From NCBI GenBank assembly GCA_964242575.1, contig CAXTCN010000002.1, forward strand, positions 62,001 to 126,000: a DNA stretch of 64,000 bases, read 5' to 3'. Positions within the stretch are counted from its first letter, which is position 1, and the number at the start of each line of letters is the position of its first letter. Positions 26,958 to 37,509 of this stretch are shown here, piece by piece. The position numbers and the translations under genes are program-made. The notes below the pieces were generated by a model that was not told the DNA's origin, made no database searches, and saw only the letters and a program-made list of their open reading frames with translations. Source of the DNA: JANPPS01 sp964242575 (GTDB lineage: Bacteria > Pseudomonadota > Alphaproteobacteria > Acetobacterales > Acetobacteraceae).

Positions 26958-27523
26958 TGCAACTGACACGATCAAGGTTGAAGGCGGTGCAAGGCAACGC
27001 TTACGAGATAACCGCAACCGAGGCTTCTGTGGCGGAACGGCCAGTGCTTGGCCGCCTGCTCCAGCTCTACTTACATGACTTCTCGGAATACGCTGCAGTT
27101 GACAGTTCATATGGCGAGGTGGACGAGGACGGACTCTTCGCCTACCCGCTAGGCTTAGACCGTTATTGGCAGGAACCCGGCCGCGTGCCGCTCTTGATCC
27201 ATGTTGATGGTCATATTGCGGGGTTCCTGCTGCTCAACTAGTGGTCGGCTCTGGACCGGCCGCTTGACCGCGCGTTCGCTGAGTTCTTTGTTCTTCGGAA
27301 GTATCGCCGGGCACGCGTCGGCACCCGTGCCGCCCATCACGTACTCCGCCGCTACCCCGGACACTGGGAAATTCCAGTCGCCAATTACAATCAAGGCGCG
27401 CTGCGGTTCTGGCGCACCGTCACCCGCTCGCTGCCCAGCACACCAGTCACAGAGCACGCCGGTGACGGCCAGCGCTGGTCCGGCACCGTGCTGTGCTTCA
27501 CCTCAGTGTCAACGACGGCATGA
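26957..27523 (+). pseudogene. GNAT-family acetyltransferase interrupted by an in-frame TAG
   Basis: The frame opens at ATG 26957 within the Lrp stop and runs 94 codons to a TAG at 27239-27241 (HIAGFLLLN, then stop). The same frame then continues without interruption to TGA at 27521-27523 and encodes the missing half: WSALDRPLDRAFAEFFVLRKYRRARVGTRAA, a textbook GNAT acetyl-CoA loop, then NYNQGALRFWR. Together it makes a full ~188-residue acetyltransferase. The stop is a single sense-to-amber change or an error in the sequence. The second half has no good start of its own. Confidence 0.8.
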
Positions 27524-27564
27524 CCAAGCCGGCGTGCTCAATGACAGGATGTCAGGCGAAAGCT

Positions 27565-28281
27565 TCAATCGGCTGACAACGCGGGCTGTGTGACCTCGTC
27601 GACCGCGGCCCACCCGAATTGCAGCAGCGGCAAGCCGGCGCCGGCCACGTCGGCAATCGCGCTGACCAGTCCCGGTCCGGCCACCCTGTCGTCCGCCAGC
27701 GCTTGCCGAACCAGGAACGAACGCAAGCGGATGGCGGGCGCGACCGCGCTGCCCTTCATGTCCTCGTAACCCCGAGGCATCCGCGTCATTACGTCGCCCT
27801 CCAGCGCAAGGCCGTTCTCCGCAAGCTCCGCCTGCGTCGCGAGCCACCGTTCCGGATGCACCCGGATGCGTTCGCGAATGGCGTCCAGCGCCTCCGGCTC
27901 CGGCCGATAGAACGCCACGGCGGCAAAGCACCCCTCAGGCGCCAAATGGAAGTACAGCACGCCGGCACCGTCCTTGCCGCTGCCTTGCCGGTACCAGACC
28001 GCGCCGACCGACGTCTTGTAAGGGCTCTTGTCGTTGGAGAACCGGGTGTCCCGGTGAATGCGAAAGCTGGACCGCTTCGGATCGCCCTCCAACGGCAGAC
28101 CACGATGCGTCAACTCAGTCGTGACGGCGGCAATTAGTGCTGCCACGGGCAGCTTAACCGCCCGCTCATATTGCGCCCGATGCGCCTCAAACCGGCTTTT
28201 GGTGTTATCAGCCGCAAGACCGCGCAGGAACTCGAATGCGGCCGGGGTGAACCCTGGGAACGCCCCGGCCGCCCGTGGCAT
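27565..28281 (-). CDS. DUF2461 family protein
   Basis: The product begins GAFPGFTPAAFEFLRGLAADNTKSRFEAHRAQYE and continues SSFRIHRDTRFSNDKSPYKTSVGA and YFHLAPEGCFAAVAFYRPEPEAL, the conserved segments of DUF2461 (TIGR02453). These are soluble proteins of unknown function. ATG 28281 shares one base with the glutaredoxin TGA (TGATG), so it is the last gene of the purL-bolA-grxD run and is probably cotranscribed. Confidence 0.85.
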   Translation of the reverse strand: MPRAAGAFPGFTPAAFEFLRGLAADNTKSRFEAHRAQYERAVKLPVAALIAAVTTELTHRGLPLEGDPKRSSFRIHRDTRFSNDKSPYKTSVGAVWYRQGSGKDGAGVLYFHLAPEGCFAAVAFYRPEPEALDAIRERIRVHPERWLATQAELAENGLALEGDVMTRMPRGYEDMKGSAVAPAIRLRSFLVRQALADDRVAGPGLVSAIADVAGAGLPLLQFGWAAVDEVTQPALSAD

Positions 28282-28619
28282 CAGGCGGCGGCTTGGTGCG
28301 GCACGCCCTTCTCCGACAGCAGCGACTCCAACTCGCCCGACTGGTACATCTCGGTCACGATGTCGCAGCCGCCCACGAACTCGCCTTTCACGTAAAGCTG
28401 CGGCACCGTCGGCCACTGGCTGAACGCCTTCACGCCCTCGCGCAGCTCCGGGTCAGCCAGCACGTTCGCAGTCTGGAACGGCACGCCCAGGTGGGTCAGG
28501 ATTTGCACGACCCGGGCGGAGAAGCCGCACTGCGGGAACATCGCGTCCCCCTTCATATACAGCATGACCGGGTTGGTCGTGATCTCGCCCTGGATACGCT
28601 CGTGCACTGGGTTGTTCAT
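28281..28619 (-). CDS. grxD: Monothiol glutaredoxin Grx4 type
   Basis: The active site is CGFS (MFPQCGFSARVVQIL), the mark of monothiol glutaredoxins that carry and deliver [2Fe-2S] clusters with glutathione. WPTVPQLYVKGEFVGGCDIVTEMYQSGEL is the conserved GSH-binding C-terminal half. It is preceded directly by a bolA gene. BolA and CGFS glutaredoxins form heterodimers that bridge a cluster, so the adjacency fits function. Confidence 0.95.
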   Translation of the reverse strand: MNNPVHERIQGEITTNPVMLYMKGDAMFPQCGFSARVVQILTHLGVPFQTANVLADPELREGVKAFSQWPTVPQLYVKGEFVGGCDIVTEMYQSGELESLLSEKGVPHQAAA

Positions 28620-28629
28620 GTGTGAAATC

Positions 28630-28863
28630 CTATTCCGGGTGGGAAGTCTGTAACGCGAGGGCATGCAACTCGCCCCCCATGCGACCGCGGAGCGCGGCAT
28701 AAACCATCTGGTGCTGCTGCACGCGGGACTGGCCGCGGAACGCCTCGCTGACGACGGTCGCAGCGTAGTGGTCGCCGTCGCCGACCAGGTCCTCGATTAC
28801 CACGCGCGCGTCGGGCAACGCCTCCTTGATTAAGGCCTCGATGTCGCTCGCGACCATGGCCAT
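28630..28863 (-). CDS. BolA family protein
   Basis: The 77-residue protein carries the BolA fold: IEALIKEALPDARVVIEDLVGDGDHYAATVVSEAFRGQSRVQQHQMVYAALRGRMGGELHALALQT, including the FRG-SRVxxHQMVY helix. It is of the IbaG/BolA-like subgroup and is a partner of the CGFS glutaredoxin encoded next. GGAGGG lies 7 nt before the chosen ATG at 28863. It starts 3 nt after the purL stop. Confidence 0.92.
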   Translation of the reverse strand: MAMVASDIEALIKEALPDARVVIEDLVGDGDHYAATVVSEAFRGQSRVQQHQMVYAALRGRMGGELHALALQTSHPE

Positions 28864-28866
28864 GGC

Positions 28867-31046
<2,180 letters not shown>

Positions 31047-31050
<4 letters not shown>

Positions 31051-31739
31051 GCTGCCAACGCCTCAACCACGCCGGTGAACAACGGCCGGCCATCCACGCC
31101 GCCCATCAACGGGTCCACCAAGTCCTCGGGATGCGGCATCAAGCCCATTACCCGCAAGTTGGGGCTGAACACCCCGGCGATGCTGCGCGCGGACCCGTTC
31201 GGGTTGGCCGCATCCGTCAGCCCCCCGTCCGGCATCGCGTAGCGGAACGCGACCAAGCCCTCGCCCTCCAGCCGGTCCAGGGTCGTCGTGTCGGCGAAGT
31301 AGTTGCCGTCCCCATGCGCCATCGGCGCCCGGAACACCTGCCCGCGCTGGTAGTGCCGCGTATAGGCGGTGTCTGCCCGCTCCACCCGCAAGTGGCAGTC
31401 GCGCGACAGGAACCGCAGCCCGGCGTTCCGCAGCAAAGCCCCCGGTAGCAGCCCGGCCTCGGTCAGCACCTGGAACCCGTTGCAGATGCCCAGCACATAT
31501 CCGCCTGCCGCCGCGAACGTCCGCACGCTGTCCATCACCGGGCTTCTCGCCGCCATCGCGCCGCATCGTAGGTAATCGCCATGGCTGAACCCGCCCGGCA
31601 GCACCACAAGGTCCAGGCCGTCCAGGTCAGTGTCCCGGTGCCACACCATCCGCGGCGCCCGCCCGGTCGCGCCCTGCAAAGCGATGGCGACGTCGCGCTC
31701 CCGGTTGGTGCCGGGGAATACAACAATGCCGGCCTTCAT
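31047..31739 (-). CDS. purQ: FGAM synthase glutaminase subunit PurQ
   Basis: A class I glutamine amidotransferase domain: VVFPGTNRERDVAIAL, LPGGFSHGDYLRCGA, nucleophile Cys in GICNGFQVLTEAGLLPGAL, and the catalytic His/Glu pair in LMPHPEDLVDP. It supplies ammonia to PurL. It starts 14 nt after the Rap1a-like gene that separates it from purS, and it ends in an ATGA overlap with purL. Confidence 0.97.
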
Positions 31740-31753
31740 GCGTCACTCGCCAA

Positions 31754-32140
31754 TCAGGAACGCTGTTCGCCCGGGCAGGCATAGGTGGCGTTGATCGCGC
31801 GGAGCACGATCCCTGACGCCTGGGTTGCCGGCAGAAGGCTCGCGTGGGCCTTGGCCCAGTTCACGACGGTTTCGCGGAGCTGGAGGCCGGTGACGCTGTC
31901 GGGCACGCAGACATACTCCGGCAACGCGGCGCCCTTGCTGCCATCCTTCGGGCGAAGCTTTTGGTAAAAACTAACGGTGTCGGAGATGCCTTCGATGTAG
32001 GCGGTGCAGTCGCTTTGCGCGCTCTTGTCCCGACCGGTGCATAGCTCCACCAGCTTGGCACCATTCAACGCAGAGAACCGCTCTGCCTGCGCTGGGACCG
32101 CAATCGCCGCGACTGCTGCAGCTATTAGGACAGCTCTCAT
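31754..32140 (-). CDS. Rap1a/Tai-like exported protein
   Basis: A clear signal peptide (MRAVLIAAAVAAIAVPAQA) precedes a mature domain with GAKLVELCTG, CTAYIEGISDTV, YVCVPDSVTGLQLRETVVNW and a C-terminal ATYACPGE, with paired cysteines. The pattern matches the Rap1a immunity-protein family (PF18602), first known as antidotes to type VI secretion amidases but widespread as orphan periplasmic proteins. It overlaps purS by ATGA and precedes purQ, so it is cotranscribed with purine genes. No effector gene is nearby, so immunity is unproven. Confidence 0.75.
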   Translation of the reverse strand: MRAVLIAAAVAAIAVPAQAERFSALNGAKLVELCTGRDKSAQSDCTAYIEGISDTVSFYQKLRPKDGSKGAALPEYVCVPDSVTGLQLRETVVNWAKAHASLLPATQASGIVLRAINATYACPGEQRS

Positions 32141-32379
32141 GCCTCAATCTCCACCCGGTAAGCCTCGATAACCGTATTGGCCAGCAATCGCCGCGCCATG
32201 TCCTCCGCCGCCGCCTGCGCGCGCGCCGGGTCCTGTTCCTGCAGCTCCAGCTCGATCACCTTGCCGGCCCGCACCTCGCCCACGCCCTCGAACCCCAGCG
32301 TGCCCAGCGCATGCCCAATTGCCCGGCCCTGCGGGTCCAGCACCCCCGGCTTCAGCATCACGGTCACCCGGGCCTTCAT
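32137..32379 (-). CDS. purS: FGAM synthase subunit PurS
   Basis: An 80-residue PurS: MKARVTVMLKPGVLDPQGRAIGHALGTLGFEGV, then VRAGKVIELEL and NTVIEAYRVEIE. The protein assembles PurL with PurQ. It lies 13 nt after purC, and its TGA overlaps the start of the Rap1a-like gene. Confidence 0.96.
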   Translation of the reverse strand: MKARVTVMLKPGVLDPQGRAIGHALGTLGFEGVGEVRAGKVIELELQEQDPARAQAAAEDMARRLLANTVIEAYRVEIEA

Positions 32380-32392
32380 GGTGTGGGCGCTT

Positions 32393-33160
32393 TCACTGCA
32401 TTAACTCCGGCCCCTTCATGTCGTTGTTGCCCGCCTCCGGCAAGATGCCAAGGCGGCGCGCGACTTCCTGGTAGGCCTCTTCGACCCGGCCCATGTCCCG
32501 CCGGAACCGGTCCTTGTCCATCTTCTCGCTGGTTTTGCTGTCCCAAAGCCGGCAGTTGTCCGGGCTGATCTCGTCGGCCAGCACGACGCGCATGTCCTCG
32601 TCGTCCTCCCAGAGCCGTCCGAACTCCAGCTTGAAGTCCACCAGCACGATGCCGACGCCTAGGAACAGCCCGGACAGGAAATCGTTCACCCGCAGCGTCA
32701 GGCTCACGATGTCGTCCATGTCCTGCGTGCTGGCCCAGCCGAACGCGGTGATGTGCTCCTCCGCCACGATCGGGTCGTTAAGCGCGTCGTTCTTGTAATA
32801 GTATTCGATGATGCTCCGCGGCAGCCGCGTGCCCTCGGGAATGCCGAGCCGGGTGCTGAGGCTGCCGGCCGCCACGTTGCGCACCACGATCTCCAAGGGA
32901 ATGATTTCCACCTCGCGGATCAGTTGCTCGCGCATGTTGAGGCGCCGCACGAAATGCGTCGGCACGCCAATCTCGCCCAGGCGAGTCATCAAGTACTCGC
33001 TGATGCGGTTGTTCAGCACGCCCTTGCCGGTGATGGTGCCTTTCTTGGCGCCGTTCCCGGCGGTCGCGTCGTCCTTGAAGTACTGCACCAGGGTTCCAGG
33101 CTCAGGACCTTCGAACAGGACCTTGGCCTTGCCCTCATACAGTTGCCGGCGGCGTGCCAT
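32393..33160 (-). CDS. purC: SAICAR synthetase
   Basis: The protein starts RRRQLYEGKAKVLFEGPEPGTLVQYFKDDATAGNGAKKG, the ATP-binding front of PurC, and contains VVRNVAAGSLSTRLGIPEG and LVDFKLEFGR, followed by DEISPDNCRLWD with the substrate residues. It joins aspartate to CAIR in purine synthesis. AGGAA precedes the ATG by 8 nt. It heads the run purC-purS-Rap1a-purQ-purL-bolA-grxD-DUF2461. Confidence 0.97.
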   Translation of the reverse strand: MARRRQLYEGKAKVLFEGPEPGTLVQYFKDDATAGNGAKKGTITGKGVLNNRISEYLMTRLGEIGVPTHFVRRLNMREQLIREVEIIPLEIVVRNVAAGSLSTRLGIPEGTRLPRSIIEYYYKNDALNDPIVAEEHITAFGWASTQDMDDIVSLTLRVNDFLSGLFLGVGIVLVDFKLEFGRLWEDDEDMRVVLADEISPDNCRLWDSKTSEKMDKDRFRRDMGRVEEAYQEVARRLGILPEAGNNDMKGPELMQ

Positions 33161-33247
33161 GATGTGTTTCCTGTGCCGAGGCGCCCGAAGCGGGAGCGTG
33201 CGCCCGGGATATAGCAGCCGGGGGGCAAACCTGCCACGCCTGCCGCA

Positions 33248-33973
33248 TTACGGCAGCGCAACTGGCTCGAACGGCGCCAAATCCGGCGGCCCGGCCGCGA
33301 ACAGCCACACCGGCGACCCAGCCGCAGGCAAGGCCACCAGCGACGAACACGTGGTGCCAAATCCATCCAGCGGCGGCACGTTGATGGCCGCGAAGCGGTT
33401 TCCGGACCGGTCCGACAGCAACGCCTGCCACGCGGACCAGTCGCCGGTCGCCGGGTCCGGCGCCGCGGCCGCTTCGAACCGCGGCAGGTGCGCCCGCGCC
33501 CGCTCGATCTGGGCGTCATTCGGATCGTGCGCGGTCACGACATGCACGCCCGCCGGCAACGGCCAAGCATCCGGACGCCCGCCGCCCAGGCCGCGTATGA
33601 AATACGCCGCGCGCCAATCCGCCACCACCATGTTGAACGTCCGGTAGGCCCCAGCGTCCAGCTCGCACAAGGCATCCGCCGCCGCTCGGGCCGTGTCGTG
33701 CCGGAGCGCCAGCAACGGCAGCGCCCCCCGGCTCAGCTTGCCCGGTGCCGGACCCAGGCTGCCGGCCCGGTTCAGCACCGCCGCAACCACTCCGCCGCGC
33801 ATTGCCATCCAGGTGCCGCCGCCCAGCCGGTCCCGGCCTGCCACCACGTCCGGCTGGTCCGGCCAGTGCCGACTCGGCAGGTCCCAAGCACGGTCCAGCC
33901 TCTCGTCACGGTTGGCGGCCAGCAACAGCGGCCAGGCATGGCCCGGCCGCACCCGGAGAACGACAGTGCACAC
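33248..33973 (-). CDS. NRDE (TANGO2-like) family protein
   Basis: The family name motif is present as LLAANRDERLDRAW, with the N-terminal cysteine (VCTVVLRVRPG) and the later GGGTWMAM and AAVLNRAG segments. NRDE/TANGO2 proteins have an N-terminal-nucleophile-like fold; their bacterial function is unknown. I chose GTG 33973 so that the cysteine is residue 2, as in the family. It lies upstream of purC with an 87-nt gap. Confidence 0.85.
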   Translation of the reverse strand: MCTVVLRVRPGHAWPLLLAANRDERLDRAWDLPSRHWPDQPDVVAGRDRLGGGTWMAMRGGVVAAVLNRAGSLGPAPGKLSRGALPLLALRHDTARAAADALCELDAGAYRTFNMVVADWRAAYFIRGLGGGRPDAWPLPAGVHVVTAHDPNDAQIERARAHLPRFEAAAAPDPATGDWSAWQALLSDRSGNRFAAINVPPLDGFGTTCSSLVALPAAGSPVWLFAAGPPDLAPFEPVALP

Positions 33974-34002
33974 GGCGGCGCTATGCCACCGTGCGCGTCC
34001 GG

Positions 34003-34305
34003 TTACCAGCCGCGCGAGTATTGCCGGTCGTAGCCGTAACCGGGACCGTACCCGTCTCCGTAGCCGCCGTGTTGGCGGCGGTGGTGCCGCCACTCACGGC
34101 GGGCCTCGCGGCGGCGGAACTGCTCGAAAGCGTCCCGGCGACGCCATTCATGCTGCCGCCAATTCTCGTAGTACTGCACCGGCTGCAACAGCGCTGTGCT
34201 ATCCAGCACCGGCATCGGCGCTGCCGGAACCGGAGCGGCCTGGGCCGCGTGGCCCACCGCGGCCACGCTGGCCAACGCCGTCAATACCATCAGGAACTTG
34301 CGCAT
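34003..34305 (-). CDS. Small exported Arg/Tyr/Gly-rich protein
   Basis: A signal peptide (MRKFLMVLTALASVAAVGHAAQA) precedes a short mature chain rich in Arg, His and Tyr (WRQHEWRRRDAFEQFRRREARREWRHHRRQ) that ends in a Gly-Tyr tract. AGGAGG stands before the ATG at 34305. Small basic periplasmic proteins of this style are common in Acetobacteraceae; I know no function. The composition suggests binding to acidic polymers, which is only a guess. Confidence 0.6.
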   Translation of the reverse strand: MRKFLMVLTALASVAAVGHAAQAAPVPAAPMPVLDSTALLQPVQYYENWRQHEWRRRDAFEQFRRREARREWRHHRRQHGGYGDGYGPGYGYDRQYSRGW

Positions 34306-34358
34306 ACTCAAGGGCCTCCTCATGCCCGTAGTCTATCTATGCCATGAACCAGGCGGGT

Positions 34359-35717
34359 TCAGGCCGCCACGGTGTCAGGATCAGGGCAACCGAACACTCG
34401 CGCAAACACGTGATCGACGTGGCGCAAGTGCATGGCGGTGTCGGTGGCCTGGTCCAGCTCCGCCATGGACACTCGCCCGGCCACCTCCGGGTCCGCCAAC
34501 AGGTTGGCGCGGAACCCCTGCGCGTCCTTCTGGCCAAGCCGGGTCCAGGTCGCCATCGCGTTGCGCTGCACAATTCTATAGGCGTCCTCCCGCGAGATGC
34601 CGGCCCGGGTCAGCGCCAGCAGCACCTCGCCGCTGTGCACCACGCCGCCCAGCGCCTCGACGTTGGACGCCATCTGCTCCGGGTAAACCGTAAGCTTCTC
34701 CATCATGCCGGCCAGTCGCGCCAACGCGAAGTCGAGTGTTATCGTCGCGTCCGGCCCGATGGCCCGCTCGACGCTTGAGTGGCTAATATCCCGCTCGTGC
34801 CACAGCGTCACGTTCTCCAGCGCCGGCACCACCGCGCTTCGCACGATGCGCGCGAGGCCGGTCAGGTTCTCCGACAGCACCGGGTTGCGCTTGTGCGGCA
34901 TGGCGCTGCTGCCTTTCTGGCCGGCGTGGAAGAACTCCTCCGCCTCCCGCACCTCGCTCCGTTGCAGGTGACGCACCTCGGTCGCCAGGCGTTCGATCCC
35001 GCTGGCGATCACGCCCAGAGTGCAGAAGAACGCGGCGTGGCGGTCCCTGGGGATGACCTGAGTGGACACGGTCTCGACCGCCAAGCCGAGCTTCTGCGCC
35101 ACGTGCGCCTCCACCGCCGGGTCAACGTGGGCGTAGGTGCCGACCGCCCCGCTGATGGCGCAGACCGCGATTTCCGCCCGTGCCTGCACCAGCCGCGCCC
35201 GGTTGCGCGCGAACTCGGCATAGTGCCCGGCCAGCTTCAACCCAAAGCTCGTGGGTTCCGCATGGATGCCGTGGCTGCGGCCGATGATGACCGTGCGCTT
35301 GAACTCGAACGCGCGCCGCTCCAGCGCCGCCAGCACCGCGTCCAAATCCTCCAGCAGCAAATCCGCCGCCTGGGTCAACTGCACCGAGAACGTCGTGTCC
35401 AGCACGTCGCTGCTAGTCATGCCCTGGTGCACGAACCGGCTGTCCTCGCCGATGGCCTCGCCGAGCCAGGTCAGGAAGGCGATCACGTCGTGCCGGGTCT
35501 CGGCCTCGATGGCGTCGATGCGGTCGAGGTCCGTCTGGCTAATGTTGGCCACCTTGGCGCCGCCCCGCTCCCGGATCGCCGCCGCCGCCTTGGCAGGGAC
35601 CGTTCCAAGCTCCGCCATGGCCTCGGCCGCCAGCGCCTCGATCTCGAACCAGATGCGGTAACGGTTCTCCGCCGCCCAGATTGCGGTCATCGCCGGACGT
35701 GCGTATCGGGGAACCAT
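34359..35717 (-). CDS. purB: Adenylosuccinate lyase
   Basis: The N-terminal MVPRYARPAMTAIWAAENRYRIWFEIEALAAEA and the fumarase-superfamily signature GSSAMPHKRNPVLSE identify PurB. HQGMTSSDVLDT and RSHGIHAEPTSFG supply further active-site residues. It acts twice in purine synthesis, releasing fumarate from SAICAR and adenylosuccinate. ATG 35717 has GAGG 7 nt upstream; an ATG 12 nt earlier is possible. The divergent TerC gene begins about 80 nt away. Confidence 0.97.
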   Translation of the reverse strand: MVPRYARPAMTAIWAAENRYRIWFEIEALAAEAMAELGTVPAKAAAAIRERGGAKVANISQTDLDRIDAIEAETRHDVIAFLTWLGEAIGEDSRFVHQGMTSSDVLDTTFSVQLTQAADLLLEDLDAVLAALERRAFEFKRTVIIGRSHGIHAEPTSFGLKLAGHYAEFARNRARLVQARAEIAVCAISGAVGTYAHVDPAVEAHVAQKLGLAVETVSTQVIPRDRHAAFFCTLGVIASGIERLATEVRHLQRSEVREAEEFFHAGQKGSSAMPHKRNPVLSENLTGLARIVRSAVVPALENVTLWHERDISHSSVERAIGPDATITLDFALARLAGMMEKLTVYPEQMASNVEALGGVVHSGEVLLALTRAGISREDAYRIVQRNAMATWTRLGQKDAQGFRANLLADPEVAGRVSMAELDQATDTAMHLRHVDHVFARVFGCPDPDTVAA

Positions 35718-35797
35718 CGTTTGCCTCATTCTGTTACGTCGTGCATCTACGTCGCGAGCGGCGGCAGCTACGCCCACCCGACCTGGAGGATCAAGCC

Positions 35798-36403
35798 CTG
35801 AACATCGACGCTTACCTGCCGGAGCTGATCGCGCTCGCCCAGGTTCTGTTCATTGACCTCGTGCTCGCTGGCGACAACGCCATCGTGGTCGGCCTCGCGG
35901 TCGCCGGGTTGCCGGAGGCGCAGAAGTCCCGCGCCATCCTGATCGGCATCGCGGTCGCCACGATCCTGCGCATCGCCTTCGCCTTCATCACCGTGCAGCT
36001 TTTGGCCATCGTCGGCCTGCTGTTCGTCGGTGGCCTGTTGCTGCTGTGGGTGTGCTGGAAGATGTACCGGGACCTGCGTGGCAGCGGGCACCAGGTCGAT
36101 GTGAACGCGGTGCCGAAGGTGAAAACCATGCGGCAGGCCATGACGCAAATTGTCGTGGCCGACATTTCCATGAGCCTGGACAACGTGCTGGCCGTCGCGG
36201 GCGCGTCGCGTGAGCACCCTTGGGTATTGGTGGTGGGCCTTGCAATCTCCGTCGTGCTGATGGGGGTCGCTGCGACTTTCATCGCAAAGCTGCTGGAACG
36301 CTACCGCTGGCTTGCGTGGGCCGGGCTGCTGGTGGTGCTGTATGTGGCGCTGAAGTTGATCTGGGAGGGCGGCCACGAGATCATGCGGCACACCGCGGCG
36401 TAG
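35798..36403 (+). CDS. TerC family integral membrane protein (YjbE type)
   Basis: The core IALAQVLFIDLVLAGDNAIVVGLAVAGLP, then RILIGIAVATILRIAF and VVADISMSLDNVLAVAGAS, is the TerC fold, in which two GDNA/LDN motifs place acidic residues in the membrane; members are linked to metal (manganese) export. About six to seven membrane helices fit the 201 residues. No ATG or TTG sits where the family starts. The best start is CTG at 35798, with GGAGGA 7 nt upstream, giving NIDAYLPELIALAQ. A GTG at 35741 would add an atypical basic leader. Confidence 0.85.
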   Translation: MNIDAYLPELIALAQVLFIDLVLAGDNAIVVGLAVAGLPEAQKSRAILIGIAVATILRIAFAFITVQLLAIVGLLFVGGLLLLWVCWKMYRDLRGSGHQVDVNAVPKVKTMRQAMTQIVVADISMSLDNVLAVAGASREHPWVLVVGLAISVVLMGVAATFIAKLLERYRWLAWAGLLVVLYVALKLIWEGGHEIMRHTAA

Positions 36404-36407
36404 CGGC

Positions 36408-37111
36408 TCAAAGCACGCCCTCGGCCCGGAAGCTGAACCAGCGTCCGTTGCCGACAATGACGTGGTCGTGCAGCGCCACCGACAGCGCGGCGGCGGCCTC
36501 CTTCACGCTACGGGTCATAGCAAGGTCGTCGGCGGAGGGCGTAGGGTCGCCGCTCGGATGGTTGTGCACCAGGATCATCGCCACGGCGTGCAGCTCCAGG
36601 GCGCGTTTGACTACCTCCCGCGGGTAAACCGGGGTGTGGTTGACCGTCCCCGCGATAGCGCCTCGTCCGCCAGCAGGCGGTTCCGGTTGTCCAGGAACAG
36701 CACGCGGAACTGCTCCACCCGCTCCCGCGCCAGCACGGCTGTCAGATAGTCCATAAGCCGGTCCCAGTTGTTCAGCACCGGGCGGTGCTGCACGTCCGCC
36801 CGCACCAGCCGCACTGCGGCAGCCTGCACGGTTTTCAGCGCCGCCAGCCCAGCGTCCCCCAGCCCCTCGATCCCGCGCAGGTCGGCAACCGGCGCCGACA
36901 CCGCCCCGGCGAAGCTGCCGAACCGCGCCAGCAGGTCGCGCGCAATCGGCTTGGTGTCCCGCCGCGGCAGCGCCAGGAACAGCACCATTTCCAGCAACTC
37001 ATGGTCCGCCACGCTGTCGGGTCCGGCTGTGAGAAGCCGGGCGCGCATCCGGGTCCGGTGGCCCTCGGCGCTGATGGGGGAGGGCGGCGCAGGGTCCGCC
37101 GGCACCCTCAC
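36408..37111 (-). pseudogene. radC: RadC family JAB/MPN protein, frameshifted
   Basis: The 5' part reads as RadC (HRTRMRARLLTAGPDSVADHELLEMVLFLALPRRDTKPIARDLL through FLDNRNRLLADEALSRG) and then leaves frame. One base is missing near the C4 run at 36648-36651. Shifting frame restores TVNHTPVYPREVVKRALELHA, the JAMM motif HNHPSGDPTPSADD and a normal C-terminus ending at 36408. The uncorrected product stops 14 codons later and lacks the metalloprotease-like centre. The GTG start overlaps the thioesterase stop. It is a homopolymer error or a real lesion. Confidence 0.85.
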
Positions 37112-37509
37112 TCCTCCGGAACCAGCCAGCGCTCCAGGCTCGCGCGCCACGGCCTGATTTCGGTGGCGCGGCCGGCGTCGCGGTCCAGCACCACCAGCAC
37201 CGTGGCCGCCCGCGCGCAGACTTGATCCCCATGCACCAGGCGCTGGCGCAGCCGGATGGACCGGTCGCCGATGCGGGCCACCTCGGTTTCGACACGCACG
37301 TCGCCGGGCCACGCCATCTCGCGCAGGAAATCCAGCTCCAGCCGCACAATCACCAAGGCCTGGCCGCTCGACTCCACCGGCAGCCCGGCCTCGACCGCCA
37401 ACTCGGACCGTCCCTGTTCGAGCATCACCGCGAACACCGCGTTGTTCACGTGCCCCAGCCGGTCCGTGTCATTGAACCGCAGCCGGTGCGTCGTGACGTG
37501 TGCCGTCAT
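37108..37509 (-). CDS. Acyl-CoA thioesterase (4HBT, hot-dog fold)
   Basis: The front RLRFNDTDRLGHVNNAVFAVMLEQGRSEL is the classic 4-hydroxybenzoyl-CoA-thioesterase-type motif with the catalytic Asp/His region, followed by VRLELDFLREMAWPGDVRVETEVARIG. The 133-residue single-domain form fits the YbgC/FadM-like family. It overlaps map by ATGA and radC by GTGA, so the three are coupled. The substrate is unknown. Confidence 0.88.
   Translation of the reverse strand: MTAHVTTHRLRFNDTDRLGHVNNAVFAVMLEQGRSELAVEAGLPVESSGQALVIVRLELDFLREMAWPGDVRVETEVARIGDRSIRLRQRLVHGDQVCARAATVLVVLDRDAGRATEIRPWRASLERWLVPEE

Noticed and set aside
36611..37312. Intact RadC variant with a novel C-terminus
   Set aside because: The C-terminus after the C4 run (RSTTPRFTRGR) is out-of-frame sequence; the adjacent frame encodes the conserved JAMM domain.
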